A stretch of DNA of 64,000 nucleotides, taken from the NCBI GenBank assembly GCA_964499935.1, contig CAZCMS010000001.1, positions 1 to 64,000 of the forward strand, given 5' to 3'. Position 1 is the stretch's first letter; every line of letters begins with the position of its first letter. Below, piece after piece: positions 49,799-58,644 of the stretch. The position numbers and the translations under genes are program-made. Source of the DNA: CALBGR01 sp964499935 (GTDB lineage Bacteria; Patescibacteriota; Saccharimonadia; Saccharimonadales; UBA4665). A model generated the notes under the pieces. It worked only from the letters and a program-made list of their open reading frames with translations. It searched no databases and was not told where the DNA came from.

Positions 49799-50929
49799 TT
49801 ACTTGATGTAATCAAGAAGTTTTTTAGCGTCTTTGTGGCGACGAAGTTTTGCCAAAGCTTTTGCTTCAATCTGACGGATACGTTCGCGAGTCACAGCAAA
49901 TTCTTGCCCAACCTCTTCGAGCGTATGATTGCGACCATCCTCTAGTCCAAAACGCAAACGTAAAATCTTTTGTTCACGCTCGGTAAGTGCACCCAACATA
50001 TCCTTTACCTGCTCTTTTAGAAGTTGTCCTGTTGCTGATTCTTCAGGAGTAATTGTATCTTCATCTTCAATAAAATCTGCCAGTACTGATTCTTCTTCGT
50101 CGTCTCGAATTGAAGCGTCTAAAGATGAGATATCCTGCTTAATCTTCATGATGTGCTCAACTTTATCAACGTCAATCTCCATCTCTGCAGCGATTTCTTC
50201 ATTGGTTGGCTCGCGGTTAAGATCTTGTGTCAAACGACGCTGTGTACGGAGCAATTTATTGATGGTTTCCACCATGTGTACTGGAATACGAATTGTACGA
50301 GCTTGGTCTGCAATTGCACGTGTAATCGCTTGGCGAATCCACCATGTTGCATACGTCGAAAACTTAAAGCCCTTATCCGGGTCAAATTTTTCCACAGCGC
50401 GCAAAAGTCCAGTGTTACCTTCTTGGATAAGATCCAATAAATCGAGTCCACGACCAACATAACGTTTCGCAATCGAAACCACCAAACGCATATTTGCTTC
50501 GGCCATCTGATCTTTTGCCTCTTTATCTCCTGCAACAACTCGGCGAGCAAGTTCTAGTTCTTCCTCACTTGAAAGCAATGGCACTTTACCAATTTCACGT
50601 AGGTACAATCGTACCGAGTCATCGGCGATATCATCGAGGTATTTTTGGTCTTCGATAACGATTTCTTCGTTATCTTCAGCCACCCATTCGTCAGAGAAAC
50701 TTTCAGTGTCAGGTTCGGTAGTTAAAACTTCTACATTTGCTTCTGTTAATTGCGTATACAGCGCATCAAGCAATTCGACATTCTCGGGAATATCAGCAAT
50801 TATTTTATTAATTTCTTTTTGATCAATTTGCCCAGCTTTTTTCGCCCGTTCAAATAGCTCTTCTTTAGCTTGTTTTAAATCAACTTTTTCCTCAGCTTTT
50901 GGCTTGTTCTTATTCTTGTCATTTGCCAT
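49799..50929 (-). CDS. rpoD: Primary sigma factor RpoD
   Basis: A 376-residue sigma-70. An acidic/Lys-rich N-terminus is followed by region 1.2 (DDSVRLYLREIGKVPLLSSEEELELARRV), region 2 (NMRLVVSIAKRYVGRGLDLLDLIQEGN, KFSTYATWWIRQAITRAI), region 3 and region 4 with the -35 helix-turn-helix (HTLEEVGQEFAVTRERIRQIEAKAL). Short form, as in Gram-positives. ATG 50929 has AAGGGG upstream and overlaps the dnaG stop by 11 nt. It would read the TTGACA/TATAAT promoters seen throughout this window. Confidence 0.97.
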   Translation of the reverse strand: MANDKNKNKPKAEEKVDLKQAKEELFERAKKAGQIDQKEINKIIADIPENVELLDALYTQLTEANVEVLTTEPDTESFSDEWVAEDNEEIVIEDQKYLDDIADDSVRLYLREIGKVPLLSSEEELELARRVVAGDKEAKDQMAEANMRLVVSIAKRYVGRGLDLLDLIQEGNTGLLRAVEKFDPDKGFKFSTYATWWIRQAITRAIADQARTIRIPVHMVETINKLLRTQRRLTQDLNREPTNEEIAAEMEIDVDKVEHIMKIKQDISSLDASIRDDEEESVLADFIEDEDTITPEESATGQLLKEQVKDMLGALTEREQKILRLRFGLEDGRNHTLEEVGQEFAVTRERIRQIEAKALAKLRRHKDAKKLLDYIK

Positions 50930-52676
50930 CAATGCGCCCCTTATATTTACGTAATAATTCGTTAAGTTCTTTGTCCTTCAAGAGCAACACACGTTCTTCG
51001 TCAGCGTTTGCCGTCTTGTAGGCTAGTTTGTTTTGAGTTTTTTGGGTTTCAACATATTGCTTTACCAATTCCGACTGCAAATATTCAGCTTCGTTTCGCA
51101 GTTCAAGCAATTCTATGCCCTGGTAAAGTTCTTCAAATTGCAATGATAACATTTTAACATAATCTGCAACCTCTTTCAATTCCGCTGCTTTTGTGGGCGT
51201 ACCGTCAAAATCTGGGTGCTTTTGCAAAAAGCTGAACAAAAACTTTGCCTGCTCATCAACCAAAAATTCAGGCTGTAACGAAACAAGTACATCCCTGATT
51301 CGTGGCTGTAACAATACCAGTGCTAGCAGTTTCTTTTCTTTTTTTCGCATTTCGAGCGCATCATGCTCTTCCTTACTGATATGCACTTTTTTACCCTGGT
51401 TAATGGGCGCTGGTTTTGCTGTGTGTTCAAGTTTCATCTGCAACAATGCCTCTCGACTCACATCAATAATATCTGCTACCTTTTGTACATAATGTTCTTG
51501 TTCAACTCGGTCTGCTAGTGTCCGTATGACAGTGAGCACCGTTTCGCTGAACACTAATTTATTCGCTGGCCTACTTAAATCAAGCTCTTTCTGGTATCGC
51601 TCAATCAGCCAATCCAATGCGTAGCGTGGCTCGGCAACCACCTTTTCCCATGCAGCAGCGTCATGACGGATTAATTCATCAGGATCTTTGCCGTCAGGAA
51701 TTGTAATCATACTCAACCGCACACCAACCGCACTGGCAATTGGTATAGCACGCTCGGTGGCTGCAATTCCTGCCCTATCCGCATCAAAACTTAACCGTAC
51801 GTCTCCAGTAAATCGTTTAAGCGCTTTTAGCTGCTGCTCAGTCAGTGCCGTTCCCGCTGTCGCAACACACTGGCGCACTCCGGCCTGATGACTGGCAATA
51901 ACATCCAAATTCCCTTCTGCCAGCACCACGAACTTCGTTTTACGAATTGCCTCTTTGGCTAGATGCAACCCATACACATGTCGGCTCTTATCGTATAACG
52001 CTGTCTGGGGCGTATTAATATATTTGGGAGCTTTCGGGTCTTCGAACAATAATCGTGCAGTAAATCCAATCACTTTACCGTGTTGATCCTGCAAAGGAAT
52101 CATTAACCTACCCCTGAACAAGTCCCCGCCGAATCGGTTAGTAAGGCCAGCTGCAGTAATTTCTTTGATGCTAAACCCCTGTTTTTTAGCAAAATCTACC
52201 ACCGCGTTGCCAGTATTCGGCGAATACCCTAGGCGCCAGTCTAATACCGTTTCTTTTGTAAACTTTCGTTTCTTAAATACATACTCTAGCGCATAGTCAT
52301 TACTCTTAAAATTCGCCTGATAAAATTTTGCAACTCGCTCCAACAAGTCGTACAAGCGTTCTTTTTGCTTATTATCATCCTTGCTACCACCCTTATACGC
52401 CTCTAGTTCAATACCGGCTTTGCGAGCCAAAATCTCTAGCGAACCCCGAAAGTCGACACCCTCCATCTCTTGGATAAATGTAAAAACATCACCCCCTTTG
52501 CCACTACTAAAATCATGCCAGATCTGCTTTTCCGGACTCACAACGAAACTCGGCGTCTTCTCGTTCGAAAACGGGCTCAAGCCCTTGAAATTCCTACCGG
52601 CGCGCTTAAGCTGCACATACTCGCTCAGTACATCTTCTATCGCTAATCGATTCTTAATTTCTTCGACCGCATCCAT
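50919..52676 (-). CDS. dnaG: DNA primase DnaG without zinc ligands
   Basis: A 585-residue primase. The N-terminal CHC2-type domain is recognisable (GRNFKGLSPFSNEKTPSFVVSPEKQIWHDFSSGKGGDVFTF at residues ~28-67), but all four zinc ligands are changed: S34, S37, D55 and S58 stand where C, H, C and C are expected. The TOPRIM/RNA-polymerase core is intact (FVVLAEGNLDVIASHQ with the catalytic Glu; LSFDADRAGIAA; PDGKDPDELI). The C-terminal helicase-binding helical domain is present. TACTAT (52687-52682) ends 5 nt before the ATG. The classic dnaG-rpoD order is kept. Confidence 0.95.
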   Translation of the reverse strand: MDAVEEIKNRLAIEDVLSEYVQLKRAGRNFKGLSPFSNEKTPSFVVSPEKQIWHDFSSGKGGDVFTFIQEMEGVDFRGSLEILARKAGIELEAYKGGSKDDNKQKERLYDLLERVAKFYQANFKSNDYALEYVFKKRKFTKETVLDWRLGYSPNTGNAVVDFAKKQGFSIKEITAAGLTNRFGGDLFRGRLMIPLQDQHGKVIGFTARLLFEDPKAPKYINTPQTALYDKSRHVYGLHLAKEAIRKTKFVVLAEGNLDVIASHQAGVRQCVATAGTALTEQQLKALKRFTGDVRLSFDADRAGIAATERAIPIASAVGVRLSMITIPDGKDPDELIRHDAAAWEKVVAEPRYALDWLIERYQKELDLSRPANKLVFSETVLTVIRTLADRVEQEHYVQKVADIIDVSREALLQMKLEHTAKPAPINQGKKVHISKEEHDALEMRKKEKKLLALVLLQPRIRDVLVSLQPEFLVDEQAKFLFSFLQKHPDFDGTPTKAAELKEVADYVKMLSLQFEELYQGIELLELRNEAEYLQSELVKQYVETQKTQNKLAYKTANADEERVLLLKDKELNELLRKYKGRIDGK

Positions 52677-52723
52677 ACTACATAGTATCTAGTAACACTT
52701 CTCATCTCGCAAGCAATAGCAAA

Positions 52724-52749
52724 AAAGAGCCAGACGAATCTGGCTCTTT
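52724..52749 (-). terminator. Terminator of the 42-aa peptide unit
   Basis: AAAGAGCCAGA (52724-52734) and TCTGGCTCTTT (52739-52749) form an 11-bp hairpin with a 4-nt loop. On the minus strand it is followed by TTT and a further run giving six or more U's. Confidence 0.88.
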
Positions 52750-52773
52750 ATAATTAGTTACCCTGTTTCTATA

Positions 52774-52902
52774 CTAGGCGTCTGGTCTGCCTCGTGCCTG
52801 CTGAAGTCGCACCACGCTAGAGGGGGTTGCTGTACCAAATGTCTGACGGACATGTACTTCATTAGAATGAATAGGTGTATTTTTGATTGTATTTTGTGGC
52901 AT
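52774..52902 (-). CDS. 42-aa peptide gene in its own transcription unit
   Basis: ATG 52902 with a perfect AAGGAG five nt upstream, TAG ending at 52774, and the terminator 25 nt later. The peptide (starting MPQNTIKNTPIHSNEVHVRQ) is polar, without Cys or a membrane helix, with a basic C-terminus (LQQARGRPDA). A consensus promoter lies 412 nt upstream (53314-53342) with a structured leader between. It could be a secreted or modified peptide precursor, or a small regulatory protein; no family is known to me. Confidence 0.6.
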   Translation of the reverse strand: MPQNTIKNTPIHSNEVHVRQTFGTATPSSVVRLQQARGRPDA

Positions 52903-53044
52903 AGTTCTCCTTTTTTTGTTTTGACCGTCACCAATATTCAGGCAGCAAGAGAAATACTAGACGTATGAATATACGCTACTGTATCTCCTATTGTTATGAA
53001 TGTTGGAACATTAATTTATAGTGGGTTGTATGTGATGTGTATTT

Positions 53045-53272
53045 TTATATTTGCACGTATGCACTCAAACGACGCATACAGATATACTGTACCGTTGGCA
53101 CCATGACCATAAATAAAGCTGCTGATACTGGTGTGCTGACAATCAAACTACTCATATTACAGGTTTGTAATATAAATAATCGTAGTAAACTATCGTAATA
53201 GTTTACTGTAGCACTAAAGCATGCTTTTATTAGATTGATTCCTGATGGCTCGTCAGAGCGCTGCGCGTTCAT
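53045..53272 (-). CDS. 75-aa ORF in the structured leader, doubtful
   Basis: ATG 53272 with AAAGGA upstream; the product has one hydrophobic stretch (SLIVSTPVSAALFMVMVPTV). It overlaps two perfect RNA hairpins (53154-53173 and 53184-53207), which suggests that the sequence serves RNA structure at least as much as coding. It may be a real small membrane protein, or a chance frame in a leader RNA. Confidence 0.35.
   Translation of the reverse strand: MNAQRSDEPSGINLIKACFSATVNYYDSLLRLFILQTCNMSSLIVSTPVSAALFMVMVPTVQYICMRRLSAYVQI
53154..53207 (-). other. Two perfect hairpins in the leader RNA
   Basis: ATATTACA/TGTAATAT (53154-53173, 8 bp, loop GGTT) and AGTAAACTAT/ATAGTTTACT (53184-53207, 10 bp). 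On the minus strand the second loop is TACG, a UNCG-type tetraloop. Neither has a U-run. They lie ~250-300 nt before the 42-aa peptide gene. Confidence 0.6.
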
Positions 53273-53313
53273 TTTTGTTTCCTTTTTGTTTTTATTTTTT
53301 GAACGGTACCTAC

Positions 53314-53342
53314 ATAATAACAAAACTTATGCTTTTTGTCAA
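53314..53342 (-). promoter_or_regulatory. Strong promoter of the 42-aa peptide unit
   Basis: On the minus strand perfect TTGACA (53342-53337), 17-nt spacer and TATTAT (53319-53314). Apart from this unit, 52677-53400 (about 720 nt) holds no larger gene; an AATGTTCCAACATT palindrome lies near 53008-53021. Confidence 0.8.
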
Positions 53343-53400
53343 TAGTATTGCGTAAAATTCCACTTTATAACTTAAGCACTTTCTACTATCATAGGTGCAT

Positions 53401-54012
53401 ATGCCACCAAAAGCGTCGAATCAATACGACTTCATAATGAAAGAACAGCGAGCCCCTAAAAAGCCTCTGCTCTCTTTGCCAGATGGCGATACACCAACAA
53501 AAAAAATAGCAATGATAGTTGGTGTAGTTGTCGTTATATTATTCTTTTTCTTTCTTATGTCATTTATCATGAGCCGAGGTGGCGAAGACAAGGCACAGAT
53601 CCGCACTCTACTACAGCAACAAACTGAACTCAGTCGCATTGCTGGCCTAGGCGTCAGTGAAACATCAGCAAGTGAATCAATTAAAAACACTTCTGTTAAT
53701 GTGCTCACCGTCACCACAAGTGATAATGTTGCACTTACAAACGTACTGGCAACCAAAAAAATCACCTTCAAGCCAAAAGATCTGGCAAAAGCAACCAGCA
53801 CCGAAACTGATCAGCGTCTGGCAGACGCTAAAGCAGCAGCTAATTTTAACACCATGTATATGTCGATACTGAATGATGAAGTTACAAACTATCAAAATGT
53901 ATTACAGCAAACCTACAACGCCACTAAGTCGAAATCTGTTAAAGAATCAATACAAAAATCCTACACTCACGCCGAAGAACTGAAAAAACAAATCGACACT
54001 ATCCGGTTGTAA
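53401..54012 (+). CDS. Membrane-anchored helical protein
   Basis: A 203-residue protein. A ~30-residue cytoplasmic N-terminus and one strong transmembrane helix (IAMIVGVVVVILFFFFLMSFIM, ~34-55) lead to a helical outside domain rich in Thr/Ser and Lys (LLQQQTELSRIAGLG, AKSVKESIQKSYTHAEELKKQI). TACTAT (53384-53389) ends 11 nt before the ATG; a GTG at 53395 is in frame. It overlaps the convergent MmcQ-like gene by 14 nt. No family known. Confidence 0.66.
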   Translation: MPPKASNQYDFIMKEQRAPKKPLLSLPDGDTPTKKIAMIVGVVVVILFFFFLMSFIMSRGGEDKAQIRTLLQQQTELSRIAGLGVSETSASESIKNTSVNVLTVTTSDNVALTNVLATKKITFKPKDLAKATSTETDQRLADAKAAANFNTMYMSILNDEVTNYQNVLQQTYNATKSKSVKESIQKSYTHAEELKKQIDTIRL

Positions 54013-54319
54013 CCAATTGATACGAATGCTTAATGAGATCCTGAACTTCTTCCCAGGATAGCTGACCACTGAGAATAATCGTATTCCAATGCTTTTTATT
54101 TAAATGATATCCAGGCATAACAGTCTCATATTTTTCCCTCAGCAATGTACTTAACTGCGGGTCACACTTAAGGCTGATCCGCACAGGATCACTCTCTTCT
54201 TGAATAAGCGCAAACATTTTTTCACCAACCTTATATACAGCTACCCCTTTCCCGAAGGGGTAGTCAAGAGTGGCGTTAGGCATGCTCAAAACGTAGTCTT
54301 CAACAGTTTTGTGATTCAT
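53999..54319 (-). CDS. MmcQ/YjbR-family protein
   Basis: A 106-residue protein of the MmcQ/YjbR (DUF419) family: EDYVLSMPNATLDYPFGKGVAVYKVGEKMFALI, PVRISLKCDP and MPGYHLNKKHWNTIIL are diagnostic. The fold is CyaY-like and binds DNA in some members; the role is unclear. The start is ATG 54319: an extended -10 (TGC TACAAT, 54337-54329) ends 9 nt before it, and the ORF codons upstream precede the promoter. Confidence 0.86.
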   Translation of the reverse strand: MNHKTVEDYVLSMPNATLDYPFGKGVAVYKVGEKMFALIQEESDPVRISLKCDPQLSTLLREKYETVMPGYHLNKKHWNTIILSGQLSWEEVQDLIKHSYQLVTTG

Positions 54320-54411
54320 CTCACAAACATTGTAGCACTTTGACGAAGAAGAGAAAATTAAGTATAGTTTAAGGTACAACTAGGGGAAGTATAAGGAGAT
54401 TTACTAATATT

Positions 54412-57231
54412 ATGCGGTATCACAGCGCTACTGAAGTGTACAGAAAGTTCTCAATAATAAGCATTGCATTTATCTTTGCAATAACCAGCGTTACAGGCAC
54501 AGCCCTGTCGGTCGCCATAAGTGGTATCGCAAGCGCAGCTGGCGCACCAAGTATCGTTAGCGTAGATTCTTATTACGTTAAAGGTACATACAAAGGTGTG
54601 GCCACAGATATTAAGGTTGACGGGCTCACCGATGTATCAAATGTTGAAGTTCAAGTTAATCGATCGGGTGGCGCCACACCAATTACAAAAACGAGTAAAG
54701 CTCCAGTAAATACCACCCTTAGCACGGGTACGGTAGCAACAACAACTGCGCCAATCATTATCCAACATGGAACCTATTCCGAAGCTGGCAGCAGCTCGTG
54801 GAACCCTGCGTCCGCCTGGGCAAGCGCAAGCACTCCTGTGTCCGTGACAGTAACCATCACCTACGCTGGTGGAGCAACACTTACTAAAACTGATGATACG
54901 ATTTCCGAGAACCTTGCCCTTCTGTCGGAAGTAATGCCTGCAACGCCAGATATTCACTCTTTGCGCTACACAACTGTTAATGGCTCATACAAAGGCATCG
55001 TCATCGACCAGTACGTCAGAAACTTCTCTGATGCTACTAGCTACAAAGCTACGATTCATCGTGCTGATGGCAGCTCTGTTTCTCGTACAGGCAACGTTGA
55101 TGTACTGAATATTATAAATTCAGGTGGCAACAAGTCGCTTACCACTCCATTCAACTTTGCAGGTAATACTGATGGAAGTACTTACGGTGCTCAAAGTGCA
55201 GTCTGGACACCAGCAACCAAGCCTGTTGGCGTAACCATAGAAATTGTCACTACCAGCTATGGCACAATTGTACTCAGTACACCTCCAAGTCAAACCCTCA
55301 TAGAAGGCGCAAGCAAGCTTTACGAAAATATAATTCCAAACTACCCTCCTGCCACTACCTTAAATGTTGAAGGCCTCAATAACGGTCTTGTGGGTAACAC
55401 ATTTACTGTTAGCGGTGATGCCAGCGCCGTATACGGACTCAATCGGGTGTACGTACAGCTTGTACACCGTGAAACAAGCACTCGATACGGTGGCACTACT
55501 ATTAACCTCCTGCCAAATGGCACTAATGCACACTGGTCTCAGACATACGACGCCACAAAGCTTAATTTACCAGAAGGCACCTACGCTGCCCATGTGTCAG
55601 TCATTGATAAGCGAGGTGTCAGTGATAGCGTTGGCTGGACAGACAACTTCAAGCTCGACAAAACCTCACCTACCTTTGCTATTGTTACTCCAATGAATAA
55701 CAGCACCGTAAACGGCACGCAACGCATTAGCGCAACTGTCACTGATGCAAATAATATTCAAAAACTGCTCATGAATGTTGGCGATGGTCACGGTAACTAT
55801 ACCTGGGTGGCGGGTAAAACCAGTAAAATCACCCGTGTTGGTGATACATTCTATATAGACATCGACACCAACACGTTGCCAAATGGTGTAAACTATGTTG
55901 TACTTCGAGCGACTGACGGCGCAGGAAACACTCGTTATTACAACAATAACGCAGCCACCCGAGCTCACAGCTACAAAGTAGACAACGCAGCGCCCGAAGT
56001 AGCTATAGTAAGCCCCGCCAATGACTCTCATCATAACGGTAGCGTAGAAATACGAGGCAAAGTACAAGACAACGAAGATAATCTACGTCATTACTATGTG
56101 AATATAGCTCGACAAAACAGTAACAACACCTGGAACACCATATACAGTAAAACTACCGTCACAAATCAAGGTTTTGATAATAAAGCACTCTATACCCTTC
56201 CTGACAGTGCTGCAGAAGGACGATACCGTGTGCAACTATCAGCTCGAGATTCAGTCGGCGGTGGCTCAGATACAGGTAATCGCAGCAACGACATATATAC
56301 ATACTTTGTAGTTGACAAAACCAGCCCTACTGCCTCCTCGCTCGCGACTGATCGAACGCTGTATGGTGGTACATACAATACTATTCAGGCAACAGGTACC
56401 GTGAATGACGAAAATATCGCATCGTACCGCTTCTCAATTGACGGTACTAGTATTTCAAGTGGCTGGACTGCAACAGCAAGTGGCAATGTGGCTGCAAGTC
56501 TTGGTATACCAAGTATAAGTGGAACATACACCATTCGCCTTGAAGCACAAGATAAAGCAGGAAATACACAATCCACTACCACCGCCATCTTTGTAGATAT
56601 TGATGCAGTGCTTACGATCAGCGGAATTAATGACGGAAACACATTAAGTGGATTCAGAACAATGACAGCAAGCTTAGAGGAAGACGGCACAGTGGACAAC
56701 TTCACATTTAAAGATGAAGATGGTGATATCGTCACAGTCAATGGCACATCGGCAACACCTAACCCTGGTCAACGTAGTTTTAGGTTTAATACCACGCAGC
56801 TTGTAAATGGTGAGTATACCGTCACAATAACTGGTCGTGACGCCCTAGGTAACAGTGCTGATCCTCGCACAATCACCTTCGAAGTATTTAATACCCCGCT
56901 CGCACCAAACGCCAATGGCCCTACATCTGGAGCTCCTATTACCCTAACTGCAGCCCCACCAATTCCAGCTGGACTTGCAGCCAACCAGTTTAATACCAAT
57001 AACCCACAAGTACTCGGTATTTCAATAGACCAAGAAGCAGCCAATAATCAATCAGGCACAGGAAATACCAATGGTAAAGTCAAGGCAAGTTCAACAAAAA
57101 ATAACGAAAAAGAGCTCGTAGAGTCAACTTCAAGCAACTTTGCCTGGTACTGGATACCTGTCCTTATTGCTATGCTTGTAGCAATCTACTACGGCTACCG
57201 AAACTGGAAGCTCAACAAAGAAAACGCGTAA
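54412..57231 (+). CDS. Anchored surface protein with Ig-like repeats
   Basis: A 939-residue exported protein. A signal peptide (FSIISIAFIFAITSVTGTA, cleavage near ASAAGA) is followed by several Ig/cadherin-like repeats. The pattern (AT)VTDANNIQKL, ...DGAGNTRYYNNN, ...KVDNAAPEVAIVSPAND recurs about every 90-100 residues, with a D-x-x-P-P/K-T-S-P spacer. A Gly/Asn-rich linker and a C-terminal transmembrane helix (FAWYWIPVLIAMLVAIYYGY) with a basic tail complete it. No sortase motif. AAGGAG lies 12 nt before the ATG. Likely an adhesin or scaffold on the cell surface. Confidence 0.82.
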   Translation: MRYHSATEVYRKFSIISIAFIFAITSVTGTALSVAISGIASAAGAPSIVSVDSYYVKGTYKGVATDIKVDGLTDVSNVEVQVNRSGGATPITKTSKAPVNTTLSTGTVATTTAPIIIQHGTYSEAGSSSWNPASAWASASTPVSVTVTITYAGGATLTKTDDTISENLALLSEVMPATPDIHSLRYTTVNGSYKGIVIDQYVRNFSDATSYKATIHRADGSSVSRTGNVDVLNIINSGGNKSLTTPFNFAGNTDGSTYGAQSAVWTPATKPVGVTIEIVTTSYGTIVLSTPPSQTLIEGASKLYENIIPNYPPATTLNVEGLNNGLVGNTFTVSGDASAVYGLNRVYVQLVHRETSTRYGGTTINLLPNGTNAHWSQTYDATKLNLPEGTYAAHVSVIDKRGVSDSVGWTDNFKLDKTSPTFAIVTPMNNSTVNGTQRISATVTDANNIQKLLMNVGDGHGNYTWVAGKTSKITRVGDTFYIDIDTNTLPNGVNYVVLRATDGAGNTRYYNNNAATRAHSYKVDNAAPEVAIVSPANDSHHNGSVEIRGKVQDNEDNLRHYYVNIARQNSNNTWNTIYSKTTVTNQGFDNKALYTLPDSAAEGRYRVQLSARDSVGGGSDTGNRSNDIYTYFVVDKTSPTASSLATDRTLYGGTYNTIQATGTVNDENIASYRFSIDGTSISSGWTATASGNVAASLGIPSISGTYTIRLEAQDKAGNTQSTTTAIFVDIDAVLTISGINDGNTLSGFRTMTASLEEDGTVDNFTFKDEDGDIVTVNGTSATPNPGQRSFRFNTTQLVNGEYTVTITGRDALGNSADPRTITFEVFNTPLAPNANGPTSGAPITLTAAPPIPAGLAANQFNTNNPQVLGISIDQEAANNQSGTGNTNGKVKASSTKNNEKELVESTSSNFAWYWIPVLIAMLVAIYYGYRNWKLNKENA

Positions 57232-57253
57232 AGTTGTCACGTTTCATGCTAGA

Positions 57254-57284
57254 TAATAAAGCCTCAGTGTGCGAGGCTTTATTA
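57254..57284 (+). terminator. Terminator of the Ig-repeat protein gene
   Basis: TAATAAAGCCTC (57254-57265) pairs with GAGGCTTTATTA (57273-57284), loop of 7 nt, followed by a T/A-rich run. Confidence 0.8.
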
Positions 57285-57325
57285 TTAATTAAATAACAGA
57301 CCCACAGTGGTATACTACAGATAGA

Positions 57326-58210
57326 ATGTATCGACAGAGGCCACCTCGCAGTAAGCGTAAAATCAGCAAAAAATTACTCATTGTCTGTATAGCTTTGGTT
57401 ATTATTTGTGCAACTGGAGCCTATTTTATATTCCGCGATTCTTCTCCAAAATCCCCACCTGCACAGCACAACAAAACTACTGAGAAAAAGCCCGAAGATA
57501 AAACTGCAGAAACTCCCAAGGAGCCTAAAGTAGAACTACAACCTACAGTTGATGCATGGGTAGCCACGCAATCTGGTGACTACGGTATTGTGGTATATGA
57601 CGTATCAAATAAGAGTGTTATTGCTAGCCATCAGGCAGATAAACAGTACTTTACTGCAAGTATCTACAAATTATACGTCGCTTACCTTACGTTGCTCGAT
57701 TTTCAGACCGGAGCACAAGACCCAAATTCAATTATCATTGGTGGGCAAACGCGAAAAGAATGTGTACATAAAATGATTCACTCATCTGACAGTCCTTGCG
57801 GAGAAGCCGTCCTGAACGATATGGGCCAAGAAGATGTCACTACACGCCTTAAAAAAGAATTTGGGTTTACAGGCACCTCATTTCCTGGATTCACCACGAG
57901 CGCGCAGGACGCTACTCAAATTTTAGTTCACCTGCAAACCAAACAAGAACTCACTACTGAAAACAAAGATTTTTTACTCGAAGCAATGAAAACACAGATT
58001 TATCGCAACGGCTTGCCCAAAGGTATGCCCAATGCGGTTGTGGCGGATAAGATTGGCTTTGATTCACCTAAAATATGGCACGACACCGCAATTATCACCC
58101 TCCCGAATAATCGCGTCTATATTGTAAGTATTCTTGGCGACAATGGAGTAAGCAGTAAAAATATCGCCGACTTCGGCCAAACAATTTACGCAAAACTACA
58201 AGAAAATTAA
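57326..58210 (+). CDS. Membrane-anchored beta-lactamase-fold serine hydrolase
   Basis: A 294-residue protein with a basic N-terminus, one membrane helix (~16-36) and a Pro/Lys linker to an outside domain of the class A beta-lactamase/D-Ala-D-Ala peptidase superfamily. S112-x-x-K115 (TASIYKLYV) is the nucleophile motif, S154-D-S156 stands at the SDN position, and K242-I-G244 at the KTG position. The first two match well; KIG is a conservative variant. It may act on peptidoglycan, and resistance is not implied. The extended -10 TGG TATACT (57311-57316) ends 9 nt before the ATG, with no Shine-Dalgarno. Confidence 0.83.
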   Translation: MYRQRPPRSKRKISKKLLIVCIALVIICATGAYFIFRDSSPKSPPAQHNKTTEKKPEDKTAETPKEPKVELQPTVDAWVATQSGDYGIVVYDVSNKSVIASHQADKQYFTASIYKLYVAYLTLLDFQTGAQDPNSIIIGGQTRKECVHKMIHSSDSPCGEAVLNDMGQEDVTTRLKKEFGFTGTSFPGFTTSAQDATQILVHLQTKQELTTENKDFLLEAMKTQIYRNGLPKGMPNAVVADKIGFDSPKIWHDTAIITLPNNRVYIVSILGDNGVSSKNIADFGQTIYAKLQEN

Positions 58211-58242
58211 TTATAGCGCCCCTGTTAATTAAGCTAATGCTA

Positions 58243-58271
58243 TTGACATTTTAGCAATTTTCTGCTAGTAT
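58243..58271 (+). promoter_or_regulatory. Promoter of the 58357 gene
   Basis: TTGACA (58243-58248), 17-nt spacer and TAGTAT (58266-58271). The leader is about 80 nt and contains a GTGTA/TACAC palindrome near 58321-58333. Confidence 0.6.
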
Positions 58272-58356
58272 CAATAGTTAGGAAGGAATTAAAACAAAAT
58301 TAAGAAAAAATAAATAAAAGGTGTACAATACACTCAACAATTAACAGGATACAACT

Positions 58357-58644
58357 ATGAAAATAGGACTAGATTTAGCACGAATAAACAATATTGACAC
58401 TCATTTGGAGCAAGTCGAACCCCCACACTCGACTACGCAAATTGAAATCGAACAACAAGAAGACGACCCAATGCGATTAGAGGTCAGAACGTCCCCTGAA
58501 GATGTAAGTATATCCTCTATCCGACGGCAGATGCTTGAAAGAGCTGCCGATGATGGTGTACTTGTAGTAAGACATCGAGCTGCTGAAGGGTATCAAAACC
58601 ATGCAATACGACGCCTAGCATCTGACGAAAAGAAATTCAATTAA
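58357..58644 (+). CDS. Small acidic hypothetical protein
   Basis: A 95-residue soluble protein. The first half is acidic (EIEQQEDDPMRLEV), the second a basic helix (SSIRRQMLERAADDGVLVVRHRAAEG). AGGAT precedes the ATG by 7 nt. It overlaps the convergent orn gene by 4 nt. No family recognised. Confidence 0.55.
   Translation: MKIGLDLARINNIDTHLEQVEPPHSTTQIEIEQQEDDPMRLEVRTSPEDVSISSIRRQMLERAADDGVLVVRHRAAEGYQNHAIRRLASDEKKFN

Noticed and set aside
53045..53272. Treating the 75-aa ORF as a firm gene
   Set aside because: It overlaps two perfect hairpins and its composition is ambiguous, so it is listed only with low confidence.
57326..58210. Calling this an antibiotic-resistance beta-lactamase
   Set aside because: Only the fold and the S-x-x-K motif are sure; the KTG position is KIG, and an anchored cell-wall hydrolase is at least as likely.
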